Below are positions 19,001 through 27,148 of a stretch of DNA of 64,000 nucleotides, in pieces. Under the pieces are notes generated by a model, which made no database searches, was not told the DNA's origin, and worked only from the letters and a program-made list of their open reading frames with translations. Positions within the stretch are counted from its first letter, which is position 1; every line of letters starts with the position of its first letter. This stretch comes from Flavobacteriaceae bacterium GF1 (GTDB lineage: Bacteria > Bacteroidota > Bacteroidia > Flavobacteriales > Flavobacteriaceae), in assembly GCA_009797885.1 (NCBI GenBank), contig WNKP01000008.1, forward strand, positions 1-64,000, written 5' to 3'. The translations under genes were made by a program, and so were the position numbers.

Positions 19001-19132
19001 CCATCTGCTTTTGGGAACATCAATAATGGCATCCGTTCCTGATTTCAATAAATCCCAGAATTTTTCTGGGGTATTGGAATTACCAGGAAATCTACATCCA
19101 ATTCCAATAATGGCCAATTGTTTTTTTTTCAT
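12860..19132 (-). CDS. highly reducing type I polyketide synthase (KS-AT-DH-ER-KR-ACP)
   Basis: A 2090-residue single-module PKS, starting at MKKKQLAIIGIG; the longer frame back to 19222 lacks a domain reason. KS (1-430): Cys178 in DTACSSS, VEAHGTGT, KTNIGHLEAASG. AT (about 505-820): GHSVG with Ser624; the specificity loop reads VAYHS, neither classic malonyl nor methylmalonyl. DH (about 880-1150): His921 in LQDHVVSGAVVFPG and Asp in LDACFQ. ER: HNGTGGVGLAAIQ. KR: TGGTAGFG, LDD motif of B-type KRs and the NYVAANAF tyrosine. ACP: GVDSL with Ser2040. No thioesterase, methyltransferase or docking domain is seen, so it probably works iteratively to make a reduced chain released by another factor. 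No phosphopantetheinyl transferase is nearby. Confidence 0.93.
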   Translation of the reverse strand: MKKKQLAIIGIGCRFPGNSNTPEKFWDLLKSGTDAIIDVPKSRWDNRRFFSQNKNRKGKTVSSQFGFLTSDVTEFDPLFFGISPFEAETLDPQQRLLLQTTWEAFEDAGIPESKFRGSDTGVFIGGFTLDNKLIQLGSKNRNQIKSPTATSCTMAMLSNRISYSLDLRGPSLSIDTACSSSLVGIHYACQSIWAGESKMAIAGGVNLMLKPEYPIVMSKGQFLSSHSRCKTFDADAQGYVRGEGVGVILIKPLEEALLDNDIVYAVIHQTGSNQDGKTEGITVPNEDSQKQLLRKVIDQSEIDPNDICYVEAHGTGTPTGDPIEFSALDTVIKEKVTKEEHVAIGSVKTNIGHLEAASGVAGLMKAALVLKHNQTVPNLHFTNPNPQIDFENARLKVSTDVRRLSDQQERYGLVNSFGYGGTNANVLLSNTTIEQKALPSGVKTSRVYMLPLTAKSDFSLRAYAGKIASHLTEDNYADTLYSLLNRRSKLNTRAVFVANSMDELMWQLDKFAEGNSVKGVQTYTATTELSPKLFIFTGMGPQWFAMGRDLYHSSKLFKQKWEEYDVVFQAITGWSMLEELLKGKEDSRIKETQFAQPANFFLQAALTELWASYGIAPDAVLGHSVGEVTAAYVSGALSLKDGLTVSYHRSRIQQKAAGKGTMLAVGLHENEINQYIEGYGDVSVAAINSPSTVTLAGETKSLQQISNQLTELNVFNKMLEVDVAYHSYQMDSLKRELLDSLDVISPQPPEIPIYSSVTAGKMEGASFNNTYWWDNVRQPVRFSDAIVQTLSDGYHTMLEVGPHPVLRHSINECVDRLGKKANLLFSLRRKEDGEQHILDNLAHFYAIGYAIDWSKFYTGGNYIKLPLYEWENQSYFSESNSSREDRLGLKGHPFLNQTYPYHLPSFEMEVNEQFLPYLQDHVVSGAVVFPGAAYVEAILAMNQRMNGTEPCTLKDVLFSNVLIFNEDEVQFLNTTFNPSNSTCDIFSHSDESDSWTQHASAKVIDCINGKHDKIAFSAMLKAFEKERTMEGIYDALDAIGLKYGPVFRGIQAIKCKGDKELLVKVKPHKSIVKDHEYLLHPSILDACFQSVIAALNGREVAPGAFVPTKINFVHFHTRPKLNEYIYCHAEIMEIGYEYLIANMTLIGKDGTVIAQLEGLNCQSIESNTQNEERDINELFYEFNWKNIPLLEGEPDFENETILFFGPSSKKAKPFMDSLKFYGAKVIQMDQFDKNLLEQEKDTVARFIYAPFLDEKKALSYKAVQEITFPLLSFFQSLKGTGSVQLVILTLNCHQVLDTDDMNINAGALLGLNHVIGNEHPNISPLSLDTDDYNLENPKSILLQLLAVEEDIALRGNSRFVRSLSKPLEPKVLSFNRKAANDEPFQIINEKGKGIEGFSLVESNIAEPSKDEITLKVKSASLNFKDVLKINGQISQDALKNSYFQNSIGMEVVGTVINKGKNVSDIAIGDDILMLAKDGGFTRYITTKPDFYVKKATTLSYDEMNIAIPFITAWHALVDKADLSEGETVLIHNGTGGVGLAAIQIAKKLNAKIITTTSTEEKRAHLRAEGVEHILYSRSLDYVKDVMDITDGKGVDVVLNAISGESLVQSFELLADYGRFIEIGKKDIVLNNGLPMQTFNRNVSFFHIDIDQIFKQRPKKTQGLLQMLYTKFQDEGYKPIPVTSFPAKDIEGAFRFMNKSEHIGKVTLNFEEGEVELTTAKSGIDSDGAFLITGGTAGFGFEIAKWLIGKEVKKVVLCSRSGVKDMERQAFIDWVNKAGVTKVDVHKLDITNANEVKNLIDSLSQDAIAFKGIFHGAMVLDDAFMKDLDEERFLRVMNPKVLGAINLHNALGSYALDFFLCFSSISALIGNVGQGNYVAANAFLDNFSHWRNAQNLACTSLNLGVLAEVGVVSRNEHIGRMMDGAGVKGFNTQTALRMLDYILSEKPAQISFFDVDWEVWSAINPRVANSSRFKSIVDQFSGANALPEELKSLVEELEGCDEKDRRSVILEKTTVAFAKVMKMNPDSINPEEGINLMGVDSLISVEVGMAIKASLGVELSIMDLLNGSSLNRLSEIILMKIDEHLVGIVEN

Positions 19133-19609
19133 TGTGATTCGATTTGGGTTCTTAATTTTTCTCTTAAACTGATTTAACAGATAAAAAAAGGCTTTCCTTC
19201 CTAGTAAACTTGTACAACACAAGGGGTTGAAAGTTCATCCATTTTCTCTTGACCAACTTTAAAAGCAATTTTGTTGGCATTGTATTAATTTAATGTGTCG
19301 AAAATGGACAATAAACTAGGATATTCAGGATGTACCAGAATACCTTTTCCTTACTTTGGCAGTTGGGTTTGGAACTTTAATTAAATTCAAGAGCGTCCTA
19401 ATCGTTAGAACGCAAATATCTGTAGGTTGCGAATGGTTAAAGTTCCTTTTTAATAAGTAAAATTCTAGAAGTTTCAGTTTTTAGAATTGCTTATTTTGAA
19501 GAACGCTTAAACTTACAAATTATATGAATATAAGCTGATTTTTTGTAAAAAAATTAACTAAAAAAATGATTTATAGTACTACATAATTATAAAGAAAAAC
19601 TTACAAATC
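19133..19609. other. long leader / intergenic region upstream of the PKS
   Basis: AT-rich DNA with no supported gene. It should hold the PKS promoter on the minus strand, but I cannot pick out a clear -33/-7 pair. No inverted repeat stands out. Confidence 0.4.
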
Positions 19610-19879
19610 TTAGTTGTTTTTTTGGCGTATGTATTTTTTAATGAAAACAATTGTATTGTTGAATTTCCCAACATAATTCACTTCCTCTCTATCAGAATAC
19701 GCGATGCAAAATTGTTCAAAGGCCCTAAGCTTTTTTAAATCAGATTTTCTAATTTCTTCATAATCAAGGCCTGATTCGTTGATAACAAAATTTAAGGGCT
19801 CTTTGTTGTGTTCCTTTTTTATTTTGGACTTCGTCTTAAATACGGCGTATTTGTTTCCTAGAGTACGTAAAATAATGAT
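19610..19879 (-). pseudogene. lysine-rich coding relic without start codon
   Basis: A minus-strand frame of 89 codons is open from a stop at 19880-19882 to the stop at 19610-19612, but it has no ATG. It reads protein-like (GNKYAVFKTKSKIKK, then NFVINESGLDYEEIRKSDL and YVGKFNNTIVFIKKY). I do not recognise the family. It may be the C-terminal remnant of a gene lost when the PKS island was inserted. Confidence 0.4.
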
Positions 19880-19990
19880 TTACAGAAAAACCAATTAGGA
19901 AATGACATTGGATCCTTGTCAAATAGAAAGGTTATGTCAAAATACCCTACTGCTAGAAAATCGAATACTTATTAAGATATAAGCCAAAGT

Positions 19991-22003
19991 TTACACCCCC
20001 ATTTCCAATGATATTGTCGTTCCTATAGCGGCTTTGCTCTCCACATGGAATTTGGCACCCGCTATCTTGGCACGTTCCAAAAGCGTCCGCATCCCCAGAC
20101 TGGAAGTATCACGCAGTTTTTCCCGAACACTGAATCCCTTCCCGTTGTCCCTGACCACCATGGCAATGCCGTCTGCCTTTCGTTCGATGTCCACCGACAC
20201 CGCTTTTGCGCCGGAATGCTTCACGATATTGTTCAACAGTTCCTGTACGATCCGGTATAGCTGAAGGGAACTTTCATCGTTAAGCAGATCATCCACCTCA
20301 TCGATGTTGTGCGTGAAGAAGATGTCCGTATTGGCATCCACCTCGTCGATTATAGCCCGGACCGCCCCGGAAAAGCCCAACTTCTCCAAAGTCGCCGGAT
20401 GCAGGTCTCGGGAAACGCTTCGTAGTTCCTCTAGGGTATCCGTCGCCAGTGATGCCATCTCCGAATCCCCGCTCAATTTTGTCCTTTTGGCCAGCAGCAT
20501 CAGCTTTTGTCCCACCCCGTCATGCAGTTCCCTCGCTACGCGCGTTCGCTCTCCCTCCTGGCCTTTGATCAGGTTCCTTGAGAACTGGACCTGTACCTGT
20601 TGCTCCCTTTTGGTGGCATACTGCAAGCGTACCAAATAAAAGATCAGAAGCAGGGCCAATATCCCCAGGCCCCCGAAAACCATCAACTGGTTCGCCACCC
20701 TGTTCTTTGCGTTCAGGAGTGCGATTTCCGATTTCTGGGAGGCAATCTCCGAATCCTTCCTTTCCGCTTCATAAAGTCCCTGGTAATAGGAAAAGGCGTT
20801 CGCCTTTTGCACACTTTCTATGGAGTCCTTTATCCTGTGGTACGCCTTGAGGTGGGCATTCGTTCGACCTTGGTCCCCCAGACTGTCGTATACCCTGGCC
20901 AGGAAGCCATGGGCGATAGCGATGGCTTCATAGAATTGGCTGTCCTTTACATTGGCATATTCCCGTTCCCCAAAGATGGCCGCATCCTTGAAATTGCCCC
21001 TCGCCATTTCATACTGCCCCAAGGCTAGGTTGTATCCTTCTATTTCAAAATATTCGTTTTCCTCTTTCCGCTTATCCAAGTCCAGCTTTACTGCCTCTGC
21101 CTTTTCCAACATCCCGTTTTCGGCATAGGCACCCAACTGGGTCGCCAGGAATTGCTGAATATCGTATTCTTCATTATCGGGTATATAAAGATAGACCTTG
21201 GCCGAATCCAGGTACTTGAGCTGTTCTTTCGGCCTCCCGTTCAACATCTCGTCAAAGGCCTGATTACAAAACTGATCGAATACTGTCGCATCACGCCCAT
21301 ATCCCCTGGCCGCTGCAATCATTTCCATGCGTATTTTTTTGGCCTCCTCCGGCAGCCCGTTCTGGGAATAGAGGACCGCCAAAGTCCCTTTTGGCCGCCA
21401 TGCCATTCTGGGATCACTGTGGTCCTTTAGGATTTGATGGGCTTCCTCCAATGCCGCGGCCGATTGCTGAAATTCCCCCATAAAACTGAGTACGGTTCCT
21501 ATTTTTTCCTTAATACTGCCCATTTTCATCCGGTCACCCGCATTAAGGGCAAAGGTGTACGCCTGTTCATGAATTTCCAGGGCCTCCGCATAACGGTTGA
21601 GCATTTGATAGCAATAGGCTCCTCTGGTATAAAACTCAGTGAGCTCCAAAGAATATGGGGCATTGGGAACCCTGTCCCTTATCCCGTGGAAGAACCCTAT
21701 AGCCTGCTCTGGTTTGCCCAAACCCCGGGAGATATGGGTCAACAGCGCTATGGAATGATCCAGGGCCAAGCGCGTGGAGTCCAGCTCCAGGGCATAATCA
21801 ATGGTTTGCCTTGCAATCGAATCGTACGCGAAATCCGTTCTGTATTCGATTAATTTTGAAAGACTGTCCATCCACATCAGGCGTTCACCCGCTTTGGAGC
21901 TATGGATGTTTCGTTTTAGGGACTGGACGGAACGGGTCAGATCCACCTCCTGGGCAGACAGGGATAGCGTGACCAATACTAAAAGGCAACAGGTCCGTTT
22001 CAT
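19991..22003 (-). CDS. TPR-containing sensor histidine kinase (NarL/DegS type)
   Basis: The 670-residue protein begins with a signal peptide (CLLVLVTLSLSAQ), so residues 18-430 are periplasmic. They form several tetratricopeptide-like repeats (for example SLELTEFYTRGAYCYQMLNR, QFYEAIAIAHGFLARVYDSL). One membrane helix lies at about 440-460 (FGGLGILALLLIFYLV). The cytoplasmic part has the HisKA_3 box RTRVARELHDGVGQKL with the phosphorylated His, and a HATPase with ELLNNIVKHSGA, RDNGKGF and SLGMRTLLERAK. It should phosphorylate a LuxR-type response regulator, but none is adjacent; the partner must be encoded elsewhere. The gene appears monocistronic. Confidence 0.9.
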   Translation of the reverse strand: MKRTCCLLVLVTLSLSAQEVDLTRSVQSLKRNIHSSKAGERLMWMDSLSKLIEYRTDFAYDSIARQTIDYALELDSTRLALDHSIALLTHISRGLGKPEQAIGFFHGIRDRVPNAPYSLELTEFYTRGAYCYQMLNRYAEALEIHEQAYTFALNAGDRMKMGSIKEKIGTVLSFMGEFQQSAAALEEAHQILKDHSDPRMAWRPKGTLAVLYSQNGLPEEAKKIRMEMIAAARGYGRDATVFDQFCNQAFDEMLNGRPKEQLKYLDSAKVYLYIPDNEEYDIQQFLATQLGAYAENGMLEKAEAVKLDLDKRKEENEYFEIEGYNLALGQYEMARGNFKDAAIFGEREYANVKDSQFYEAIAIAHGFLARVYDSLGDQGRTNAHLKAYHRIKDSIESVQKANAFSYYQGLYEAERKDSEIASQKSEIALLNAKNRVANQLMVFGGLGILALLLIFYLVRLQYATKREQQVQVQFSRNLIKGQEGERTRVARELHDGVGQKLMLLAKRTKLSGDSEMASLATDTLEELRSVSRDLHPATLEKLGFSGAVRAIIDEVDANTDIFFTHNIDEVDDLLNDESSLQLYRIVQELLNNIVKHSGAKAVSVDIERKADGIAMVVRDNGKGFSVREKLRDTSSLGMRTLLERAKIAGAKFHVESKAAIGTTISLEMGV

Positions 22004-22219
22004 TTCTTGGGGAAGGTTGTGGTAACCAAATATACGAAATCCCCCTTTTTAAGGACTGTAGAATCCCTCCGGATTACTTTTTAACGATTGATAATCAGTA
22101 TGCTACGGCGCAAGCTATGAAAATCCCACTCCCCTAGCCTTTTTTTGAACAATCACCTTGTGTGCAACCCATCAGTACCACTGTCCACAGTACAAAACGT
22201 TTTAGCCAGGACTGTTTGC

Positions 22220-24757
22220 TTACTCCCAAGTATTGTAACCGTCAACCTCAATTTTGGACATCTGAAAAACGGGCTGTCCCTCCGTGGTCATACCCTCCAC
22301 TGTTATAAGGTATTCCCCGGCCGTATCGCCCGTAAATAGTCTTAAAGATGCCTCATCTTCCCCGTTCAAAAGAATTTTGGGTTCCCAATGTAGGGTGGTA
22401 CGGTAGTCGAGATCCTTATGTTCCGGTTTTTCCACGGAATAATCCGGGGAATAGAACTCCCTTCCCTTGTAAAAGCCCGGGACCTTAACGTTTGTCCACC
22501 CTGGGGACTGTTCCACCTCCACGGGAAGATTCAGCGTCCTATCTCCATAAAAGGCGATTACACCATTGGCACCCCTGACCCCGAATAAGGAAGCATCATT
22601 ATCTTTTAGCACGTCTACGAACAAGACCTCACTGGCCCTCAGGAATTGGATAAAACCTAAACTTACCGGTGCTCCGTCAAATAAAAAAAGAGGACTTCCA
22701 GAAGAATTTATAGAGCCAGGACCTCTTATCTGTACGGTTTCATTGGGATAGGCCCCTGCAACGCTTACCCCAGGAACAAGCCTTAACAGGTCAATGGCGC
22801 TTTGATGGGCAAAATCTCGAACAGAATCGACAAAAATCCTGTTGCTCGGTTCGGAATATAGGGTTGTAATCTCATCAATTTGTTCATCGACCAACTGCTT
22901 TAAGCTTTTTTGTTCCCCAATGACCTTTACCTCCTTTAATCGTGTTACCTTGGGATCAAGGTTAAAATCGATTTCCGGTGCCGTTGCGTTACTTTTCACA
23001 ATACGGGAGACCCTCTTGAACTTGGCAAAGTCGTCCCTTTTGCTCTTGCTTGTGGCAACGGAAACCACGGTCTCTCGACTTGGATCGACAAAGATTGTTG
23101 ACCCCTCTTTGTTGACCATGTTCTCCACAACTGCGGCTATGGTGTCCTGAAAGAAAAAGGGACCAAAAGAGAATTTCCCCTTGGCATCCGTGGGTTGGTT
23201 TTCCTGGTAAACGCCTTTTTCCGGAAAGGTCAATTGAACCTCAGTGACCATTGGCTGATACGCATTGTTGTAAGCGGTGGCCTTTCCGTTGATCATAATG
23301 CCCTTTTCCGGTGAAAACCGCGCAACTCTGTCCACGGAATCCAACAAAAATTCCTTCCATGCAAAGCGTCTCCATCCATGGGTGAGCATTAGGGCATCCA
23401 ACAATCGTTTTCGATACCCCGAGTCGTCCTCAAAGAAATAGCCTGGATTTTCTATGGTGCCCCCTACGTCCGAATTCAGTAACAACCAGGTTTTTATATT
23501 GGTGGGTGCCTGTTCCGGTGCAAGCGCATGGTTCATTTGAAACACACTCAGGGACAGTTCCCCCTCCAAACGCTCCTTTTCTCCATTCAGGATTTCCAAA
23601 TTCACATCAACGGGGCTTCGATAGCCCAGGTTATCCTTGGAAGTGGTGATATTCAGAACGGCATCGTTATCCGGATTGTCCACAAACACCAAGCGTTCAC
23701 ACAAGGGCTCCCCGTTTCCACTGAAAAGCGTAAAATGGGCCACCCCGTCCGAAAGCCTTTCCGTACTCAGTTTATAGATATACTCAAATCTTGAGGACGG
23801 TCCTTTGATATGGTGCTCAAAAAATACATCCCCCCTGAGATGTCCTACCAGAAATACCCCTTCCAGACCTTTCTTGGCCGTGGAGGACGCCCGTATGACC
23901 AGGTGGTCCCCCTTGTTCTTTACATGAAGGGTATGGCCGTTTTCCAGCGCCACGGGCAATGCAAACTTTTGCTTCACGCCCTCATGTTCAATTACGGCAA
24001 AATATTGTTTCCGTGCCTCCGGAACGAAATTAAACACCCCCAATCCAAATTCATGGCTCTTAAAATATGAGACTATGGTCCCATCCCCTTCCACGATGTC
24101 TCCCTCCTTTGAAATCCCATTACCTTGGGCATCCTTTATTTCAAATCCCAAATAGTTCAGCAGTCCCCCGACCATGTCCCCTCCCTCGGGGAAAAAACGT
24201 GCGGACAACTGTTGTTGATTCGTGTCGATATCATTTTCGGAAATGTCCGAAATGCCATTTTCGGCCTCTGGGGCTTCGTCCTGTAATTGGGTATTGGAAA
24301 TAAAGATCGGTTTTTCAAAAAGTACGGGGTCCGACTCGTTCAACATGAATTGCGTGTACGCCCGCAATCGGTATATCCCTTGATTGGTATAGGGATCTAT
24401 TTCAATATCACCAGAGGCTCCAATGCCTTCTGAAAAGAGTTTTCTATGGGCCAGGACACTGTCCTTTTGGTTTAATAGATCCACGTACACAACGCCGCTT
24501 TTCCCACTCTTTTTATGGGATACCCCATCCACCAAATAGGTTTTGAACCAAATGGTCTCCCCATTGGAGTATACATCCTTATCGGTATGTAGATAGACTT
24601 TTTCAGGTGCATTCAGGATGGAATAGGTCCTTAGTTTTCCTGAGATATTGTCATGCCGGGAGTTTTCCCCAAATTGGGCATTCAAAAGGAAACTGAAAAG
24701 GAGAAAGGAGAAGGTAAAATAGGCATTTAAGGTAAATCGGGTGTATTGTTTTATCAT
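22220..24757 (-). CDS. TonB-dependent receptor plug-domain protein with MG2-like N-terminus
   Basis: Start chosen at MIKQYTRF (24757), which places the signal peptide at the N-terminus; the upstream Met at 24808 adds a hydrophilic tail. The 845-residue exported protein begins with KVYLHTDKDVYSNGETIWFK, the macroglobulin MG2-like beta-sandwich common in Bacteroidetes. A carboxypeptidase-like domain and, near residues 600-760, a TonB receptor plug (RLVPGVSVAGAYPNETVQIR ... FGVRGANGVIAFYG) follow. The outer-membrane beta-barrel is missing, so it is not a transporter itself; it may interact with a receptor or scaffold. Its gene is flanked by a kinase gene in the same direction and a divergent secreted-protein gene. 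Confidence 0.8.
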   Translation of the reverse strand: MIKQYTRFTLNAYFTFSFLLFSFLLNAQFGENSRHDNISGKLRTYSILNAPEKVYLHTDKDVYSNGETIWFKTYLVDGVSHKKSGKSGVVYVDLLNQKDSVLAHRKLFSEGIGASGDIEIDPYTNQGIYRLRAYTQFMLNESDPVLFEKPIFISNTQLQDEAPEAENGISDISENDIDTNQQQLSARFFPEGGDMVGGLLNYLGFEIKDAQGNGISKEGDIVEGDGTIVSYFKSHEFGLGVFNFVPEARKQYFAVIEHEGVKQKFALPVALENGHTLHVKNKGDHLVIRASSTAKKGLEGVFLVGHLRGDVFFEHHIKGPSSRFEYIYKLSTERLSDGVAHFTLFSGNGEPLCERLVFVDNPDNDAVLNITTSKDNLGYRSPVDVNLEILNGEKERLEGELSLSVFQMNHALAPEQAPTNIKTWLLLNSDVGGTIENPGYFFEDDSGYRKRLLDALMLTHGWRRFAWKEFLLDSVDRVARFSPEKGIMINGKATAYNNAYQPMVTEVQLTFPEKGVYQENQPTDAKGKFSFGPFFFQDTIAAVVENMVNKEGSTIFVDPSRETVVSVATSKSKRDDFAKFKRVSRIVKSNATAPEIDFNLDPKVTRLKEVKVIGEQKSLKQLVDEQIDEITTLYSEPSNRIFVDSVRDFAHQSAIDLLRLVPGVSVAGAYPNETVQIRGPGSINSSGSPLFLFDGAPVSLGFIQFLRASEVLFVDVLKDNDASLFGVRGANGVIAFYGDRTLNLPVEVEQSPGWTNVKVPGFYKGREFYSPDYSVEKPEHKDLDYRTTLHWEPKILLNGEDEASLRLFTGDTAGEYLITVEGMTTEGQPVFQMSKIEVDGYNTWE

Positions 24758-24927
24758 AGCATCTTGTTTGTAGTTAAGATAACCATTGGGAGCCAATACC
24801 TTATGCACTTTTACAAAAATTTAAGGAGTTCATGGGAGTTTACTATGGTGTTCCCCTGAAAAAACCCCAATCTTTTATTGCTATATATACTAATCCCAAA
24901 AAACCAAAGTTGTAGTACTATAACGCT

Positions 24928-25587
24928 ATGAATCGGTATACGTATTTGTTCCCCTTACTGTTGCTCTATGGCACTATGGTGCAGGCGCAGCTCGATGAAT
25001 TCTCCGTAATGGGCCTTCCCACGGCAACGGCGGCAGAGATTACGGCGATTACGGCGGCCTCCCAAGGGGCATTGGCCTACGCTTCTGATGAAAACAGGCT
25101 TTATCTTTTTGATGGAACCTCCTGGAATGTAATGGTCCGACAGAGTGATCCCAATGTCTATTCTGGGTTTTTTATCGTTTCGGCCACGGGCAATGTCACG
25201 GTCTCCGGGATACCTTTTCAACCCAGAAATATCACCTTTATCGCCCATGCCAATGTGGAGAGTATAAATTTAAATTCGGATAACGCTACCCGTAACAACG
25301 AAAGTGGTCTGCCCAATTCCTTTGGAACCAGTAATGGTTTTGCACGGGATGACAGTGGTTCCATAACCCAGCAGAACATTTACATTGGTGGTAGTGGCAA
25401 CTCCATAAACGATATATCCCGTTTTGCCTCAAGTTCCCACTGTGTGGGTATTCGCTATGGCAATCAAAACGGGGATAATTTGGGAGAGACCACAGTGGCA
25501 CTCACCGCCTTTAATTCCGATGGTTTTACCGTAAACGTCGATAGTTTTGCCGATGGTTTGGTTGTCCTCTTTACGGCTTACAATTAG
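24928..25587 (+). CDS. secreted protein of unknown function
   Basis: The 219-residue product has a clear signal peptide ending MVQAQ. The first mature segment (ATAAEITAITAASQGALAYA, then LYLFDGTSWNVM) resembles the short repeat found at the N-terminus of Bacteroidetes surface proteins near tail-fibre-like beta structures. The rest is rich in Ser, Asn, Gly and Thr (GGSGNSINDISRFASSSHCV), as in secreted beta-rich adhesin-like proteins. It has no catalytic motif. It is convergent with the gene at 25599, leaving only 11 nt between stop codons. Confidence 0.7.
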   Translation: MNRYTYLFPLLLLYGTMVQAQLDEFSVMGLPTATAAEITAITAASQGALAYASDENRLYLFDGTSWNVMVRQSDPNVYSGFFIVSATGNVTVSGIPFQPRNITFIAHANVESINLNSDNATRNNESGLPNSFGTSNGFARDDSGSITQQNIYIGGSGNSINDISRFASSSHCVGIRYGNQNGDNLGETTVALTAFNSDGFTVNVDSFADGLVVLFTAYN

Positions 25588-25598
25588 ATATCCAGCAT

Positions 25599-26405
25599 TT
25601 AGCGGCAAACGGCCTTGTTCCGCGCCAAGGCATATTGCGTATTTCCGATACGCCATCTCCCCTGTGCCAAATAATTCTTGTTTATGGTGTATACACTTTG
25701 GGTGCCATCCGCAAAGTTCAAAACGCCCACCATAGCCCCCTGCCGTCGCTCCAAATGCCATGTCCCATAGTTCTTTCCCCGAGTCACACCATGGGCATTT
25801 CCACCATACCTGCCTTCCACGCTGAACCCACCATCATAATTCAGGCTAAATCGACCATCGGCACAAAAATTGACATAGGTTATGGAACTAGCGGTGCTAT
25901 CGTTAAAAATTGAAGTGCGTTGGTAGAACACCAATTGACTTCCGGCAATGTAATTGAACAACTCCTTTTCTTCGCCGGTATAATTCATATTTTTTGAAGT
26001 TGGACTATTGGTGGTTTCTTCCGTATTCGTCGCTATTCCCTCGGTAAAATAGGGCGTTAGATCCATCGCCTCCAATTCGTGCTGGGTCGATGTTTGATAG
26101 AAGGTGTAGTTGACCCCTTCGGATACCAAATTCAGCCCTCCTTGAATAGCTTGTCCGGAAAAGCTATAATTGCCAACATTCGTAAATACGGTGCCATTTA
26201 TGGTCGTGGCCGTATTTTCAGCTTTTAACGCATACATTCCTTCAGTGGACACCAACAAACCGTGCAATTCCGACCCCACGGCTTTTAATTGTAGGCCAAC
26301 AGCACCATTTGGGGTAATAAATGTTCCGATAAAACTTGAATTCTGGCCATGCAATACACTGGAAAACAGTGTGCAAATGAAAAACACCTTGGCAGCGCTA
26401 TTCAC
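25599..26405 (-). CDS. secreted hypothetical protein
   Basis: The 268-residue protein has a signal peptide (VFFICTLFSSVLHGQ). Its N-terminal part (FIGTFITPNGAVGLQLKAVG) reads like a lipocalin-like or MORN-like beta repeat often seen in Bacteroidetes periplasmic proteins; the C-terminal part (GTWHLERRQGAMVGVLNFAD) is of similar character. No active-site motif is visible. It overlaps the DUF4251 gene by 8 nt, so the two form an operon. Confidence 0.7.
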   Translation of the reverse strand: MNSAAKVFFICTLFSSVLHGQNSSFIGTFITPNGAVGLQLKAVGSELHGLLVSTEGMYALKAENTATTINGTVFTNVGNYSFSGQAIQGGLNLVSEGVNYTFYQTSTQHELEAMDLTPYFTEGIATNTEETTNSPTSKNMNYTGEEKELFNYIAGSQLVFYQRTSIFNDSTASSITYVNFCADGRFSLNYDGGFSVEGRYGGNAHGVTRGKNYGTWHLERRQGAMVGVLNFADGTQSVYTINKNYLAQGRWRIGNTQYALARNKAVCR

Positions 26406-26967
26406 GGTCGATAGGGTCTTTGATTAATCCTGAATAGGCAATGCTCAAGCGATCGGAGCTATTGATGTAAAAGGTCGTGTTCATATTTTGGAATAATATT
26501 CCATTGACCGTAAACCCCTCTCCCGTGTCACTCTCAATATCAAAATTGAAATTGTATTGCCGTTTCTTTTCATCAAATGCTATTTCCAAGTCCCTGGGTA
26601 CCCCCTTGAACTGGATTCCTGCATCGGTTGGCGGATACTTACGTATAAATTGGCGTTCCCCATAGTACGGAAGAATGGCAAAAACACTATCATTCTTAAA
26701 TTCGATATAACTGGCCGTACCAAAAATATCGATTCTATTGGGGGTACTTCTTCCAAGCGGCAATAAGCCTGACACTGCAATGGCATTGACAGTTTGGGTG
26801 GCTAAAGGGTTGGCCCATTGTGCTTCCAGACGGAACGCATGAGAATCCACCATTTCTTGAAGTTTCGCCAGTTGTTCTGGGGAAGTTGTAGCTTTTTTGC
26901 TGGCACATGCAATCGAGAGCAGTGCCAAAACCACTGCAATCAGTAATACGTTGTTCTTTGTTTTCAT
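26398..26967 (-). CDS. DUF4251 lipoprotein
   Basis: Starting at MKTKNN (26967), the 189-residue protein has a signal peptide and lipobox ALLSIACA. The body matches DUF4251, a Bacteroidetes-only periplasmic family: the HAFRLEAQWANPL strand, YIEFKNDSVFAILPYYGERQ and GIQFKG. The function of DUF4251 is unknown. It precedes and overlaps the secreted protein gene at 25599-26405. Confidence 0.8.
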   Translation of the reverse strand: MKTKNNVLLIAVVLALLSIACASKKATTSPEQLAKLQEMVDSHAFRLEAQWANPLATQTVNAIAVSGLLPLGRSTPNRIDIFGTASYIEFKNDSVFAILPYYGERQFIRKYPPTDAGIQFKGVPRDLEIAFDEKKRQYNFNFDIESDTGEGFTVNGILFQNMNTTFYINSSDRLSIAYSGLIKDPIDRE

Positions 26968-27148
26968 CTGTTTAAATTTTATGGGTCTTTCAACGGTCAG
27001 ATGCAATTCTCTTTTGCTATTTTGGTCGGTATCAAGAATTGTTATGACTCATTTCATAGTACGTTACTTTTTCTAAAGTAATCCCTCAAATAGTTTGCCA
27101 CAAATAACAATTAGGGAATACTATTTATGGACCAGTGAACTGTCAGTT

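Noticed and set aside
19133-19222. Extended N-terminus of the PKS (30 more codons)
   Set aside because: KS domains start at MKKKQLAIIG; the extra residues show no domain and lie in AT-rich leader DNA.
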